From Rhodopirellula islandica (GTDB taxonomy: Bacteria; Planctomycetota; Planctomycetia; Pirellulales; Pirellulaceae), in NCBI RefSeq assembly GCF_001027925.1, contig NZ_LECT01000029.1, positions 124,001 through 188,000 on the forward strand: a stretch of 64,000 nucleotides of DNA, read 5' to 3'. This document shows, piece after piece, positions 62,786 through 64,000 of this stretch; the first letter of the stretch is position 1, and each line of letters opens with the position of its first letter. The translations under genes and the position numbers were made by a program. Under the pieces are notes generated by a model. The model worked only from the letters and a program-made list of their open reading frames with translations, was not told the DNA's origin and searched no databases.

Positions 62786-63904
62786 TCAGTCGTTTTCCAA
62801 CCGGCGAAGCTCTTCCAACCACAAACGAATGTCATTGTCGTATTCTGTCGACATATTGCCAATGATGAGCTGGCGATGGAATGCCGCTGCACCCTGTTCC
62901 ACGTGTTCTGCTGCTTCAGCGCTAATGAATCGCAGGGTTGGATCGGGGGCAATCAGTCCGCGTAAAAAATTCATCAACAACGCGTTCCGCAGAACTTCCT
63001 CGGGCAGAATCCGTTCCAGATTCATTGGCAGTTCGCGTTTGGCTTGCAGCAATTCGCCCAGGTTCTTGGTGTTGTTGAAAGGGTTGAACCCCGACAACAG
63101 TTCCACCAACACGTAGCCGACGCTGGCCAAGTCGCTGCGGGGCGTTGCATCGAGGTTGTCGAGCACTTCCGGAGCAGCATACAACGGCGTGCATTCGCGA
63201 TCCTTGGGTGGGTTGCGATAATCGATTGACGATCCCATGTCGATCAGTTTCGCGTGCCCACTGCGTTTCAGCATGATGTTGGCGGGTTTGACATCCCCGT
63301 GAACGATGCCGTCGCGGTGCAGCGCCGCCAAAGCAGCCAAGCATTCGCGAACGATGGCGACGGCGACGCCGGGTTTGAAACGAGATTGCTCGGGGCCTTC
63401 GGTGATGATCACATCGTTGATGTATTTCCACCGCTTGGGCGTGATGTGATCACGCAGCAATTCCAGGCACTTCGGCATGACCAGTTGCCGGAGATCGTAT
63501 CCGTCGACCCATTCCATCAGCATCACGCGGATGCGATCGCGTTCAAAAAAGTTCTGAACGTCGAGCAGATTGTCGTGCTGGATCAGAGCGATCCGAGCGG
63601 CGATCGAGGCGATTCGTTGCATCGCTTCGTCGTACGACCGAGCATCCGGGAATCGCTCGGGCGAGAAGATCTTCATGGCAACGGGAACGGTGAATCCGTC
63701 GGTGCCTCGGTGCTCGGTCAAGTAGACCTCGCCTTGTCCGCCACGGCCCAACATCCGGCGAAGGTTGTAGTGGCCGGTCCAGTTCATCTTACGACGACGC
63801 GTCAGTTCATCGTAACGCGATACCAATTTAGGATCGCATTGGCTGGATTGCTCTCCGAGATAAGTGATCGTCGGAACAGGTTCGTAGCGTGTGGTTGCAG
63901 GCAT
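62786..63904 (-). CDS. Ser/Thr protein kinase, non-RD type
   Basis: This 372-residue soluble Hanks-type kinase has GRGGQG at 53-58, Lys78 in VAMKIF, HGDVKPANIML at 202-212 (HGD in place of HRD, so a non-RD kinase), IDMGSS at 221-226 (DMG in place of DFG) and AAPEVL at about 243-249. No membrane segment is seen. The C-terminal about 60 residues are helical and may bind a partner. Starts at 63934 (ATG) and 63997 (TTG) are also possible, and I preferred the ATG at 63904. It heads the kinase, IMPase, flavin reductase operon. Confidence 0.9.
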   Translation of the reverse strand: MPATTRYEPVPTITYLGEQSSQCDPKLVSRYDELTRRRKMNWTGHYNLRRMLGRGGQGEVYLTEHRGTDGFTVPVAMKIFSPERFPDARSYDEAMQRIASIAARIALIQHDNLLDVQNFFERDRIRVMLMEWVDGYDLRQLVMPKCLELLRDHITPKRWKYINDVIITEGPEQSRFKPGVAVAIVRECLAALAALHRDGIVHGDVKPANIMLKRSGHAKLIDMGSSIDYRNPPKDRECTPLYAAPEVLDNLDATPRSDLASVGYVLVELLSGFNPFNNTKNLGELLQAKRELPMNLERILPEEVLRNALLMNFLRGLIAPDPTLRFISAEAAEHVEQGAAAFHRQLIIGNMSTEYDNDIRLWLEELRRLEND

Positions 63905-64000
63905 ACCATTCTTAACCGTCGCGGCGGCTTCCATGTCACCAAACGTAAACCAGCAACTGACAGGTGGGTTGCTGGGACGCTTTACATTAAGCGTCAAAGT

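Overview
The window looks like chromosomal DNA of a marine planctomycete close to Rhodopirellula (inference). The protein families support this: five secreted formylglycine-type sulfatases, two gene pairs coding a PSCyt1/DUF1549/DUF1553 protein and a Tat-exported DUF1501 protein, two giant PVC-type haem-binding CxxCH proteins, DUF1080 domains, large Hanks-type kinases, and a dockerin-bearing peroxidase with the planctomycete LEPR-like N-terminal motif. Ribosome binding sites are mostly weak, as is usual in this group, so several starts were chosen from signal peptides, domain boundaries or stop/start overlaps. No rRNA, CRISPR array, prophage or transposase gene was seen.

Layout. 1-10 kb: the end of a receptor-like kinase, a secreted haem peroxidase, a PQQ-type propeller protein, a membrane-anchored squalene-cyclase-like protein, a small membrane protein and an EcsC-family protein. 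9.8-11 kb: a small conserved protein and a serine hydrolase. 11-20.4 kb, all on the minus strand: three sulfatases (one fused to DUF1080 and a C-terminal beta-rich domain) run into an aldehyde dehydrogenase and a tandem class II aldolase. This resembles a catabolic operon for a sulfated deoxy-sugar such as fucose or rhamnose (inference). 20.8-24.9 kb: PSCyt1/DUF1549/DUF1553 plus DUF1501 pair. 25.4-32.1 kb, minus strand: a 1304-codon DUF1080/haem-dehydrogenase protein followed by two more sulfatases.

32.5-40 kb: a small secreted protein, a CinA homologue with a degenerate C-terminal domain, an EboE-like TIM-barrel protein, pdxJ, a secreted HExxH-type protein and an iron-type solute-binding protein. 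40.2-46.3 kb: a ThuA/haem-dehydrogenase/cytochrome c giant and a XylR-type AraC regulator. 46.5-53.1 kb: an unusual signalling pair (pseudokinase-kinase-SRPBCC-DUF5939-cyclase-homology protein, translationally overlapped by an FHA-EAL protein), a remnant gene and a bacterial archaeo-eukaryotic release factor (bAERF) homologue. 53.7-55.3 kb: a secreted acidic protein of unknown function, a bidirectional terminator and tRNA-Asp. 56-61.2 kb: the second DUF1501/PSCyt1 pair. 61.3-64 kb: a tight kinase, inositol-monophosphatase-like, flavin-reductase-like operon.

Intergenic DNA carries repeat families: two MITE-like nested palindromes (about 35.95 and 44.95 kb), a composite microsatellite (37.3 kb), and REP-like hairpins at 17.7, 25.1, 37.2 and 44.8 kb. 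The most original material is the kinase/FHA-EAL pair, the sulfatase fusions and odd sulfatase active-site motifs, and three proteins whose duplicated or terminal domains have lost catalytic residues.
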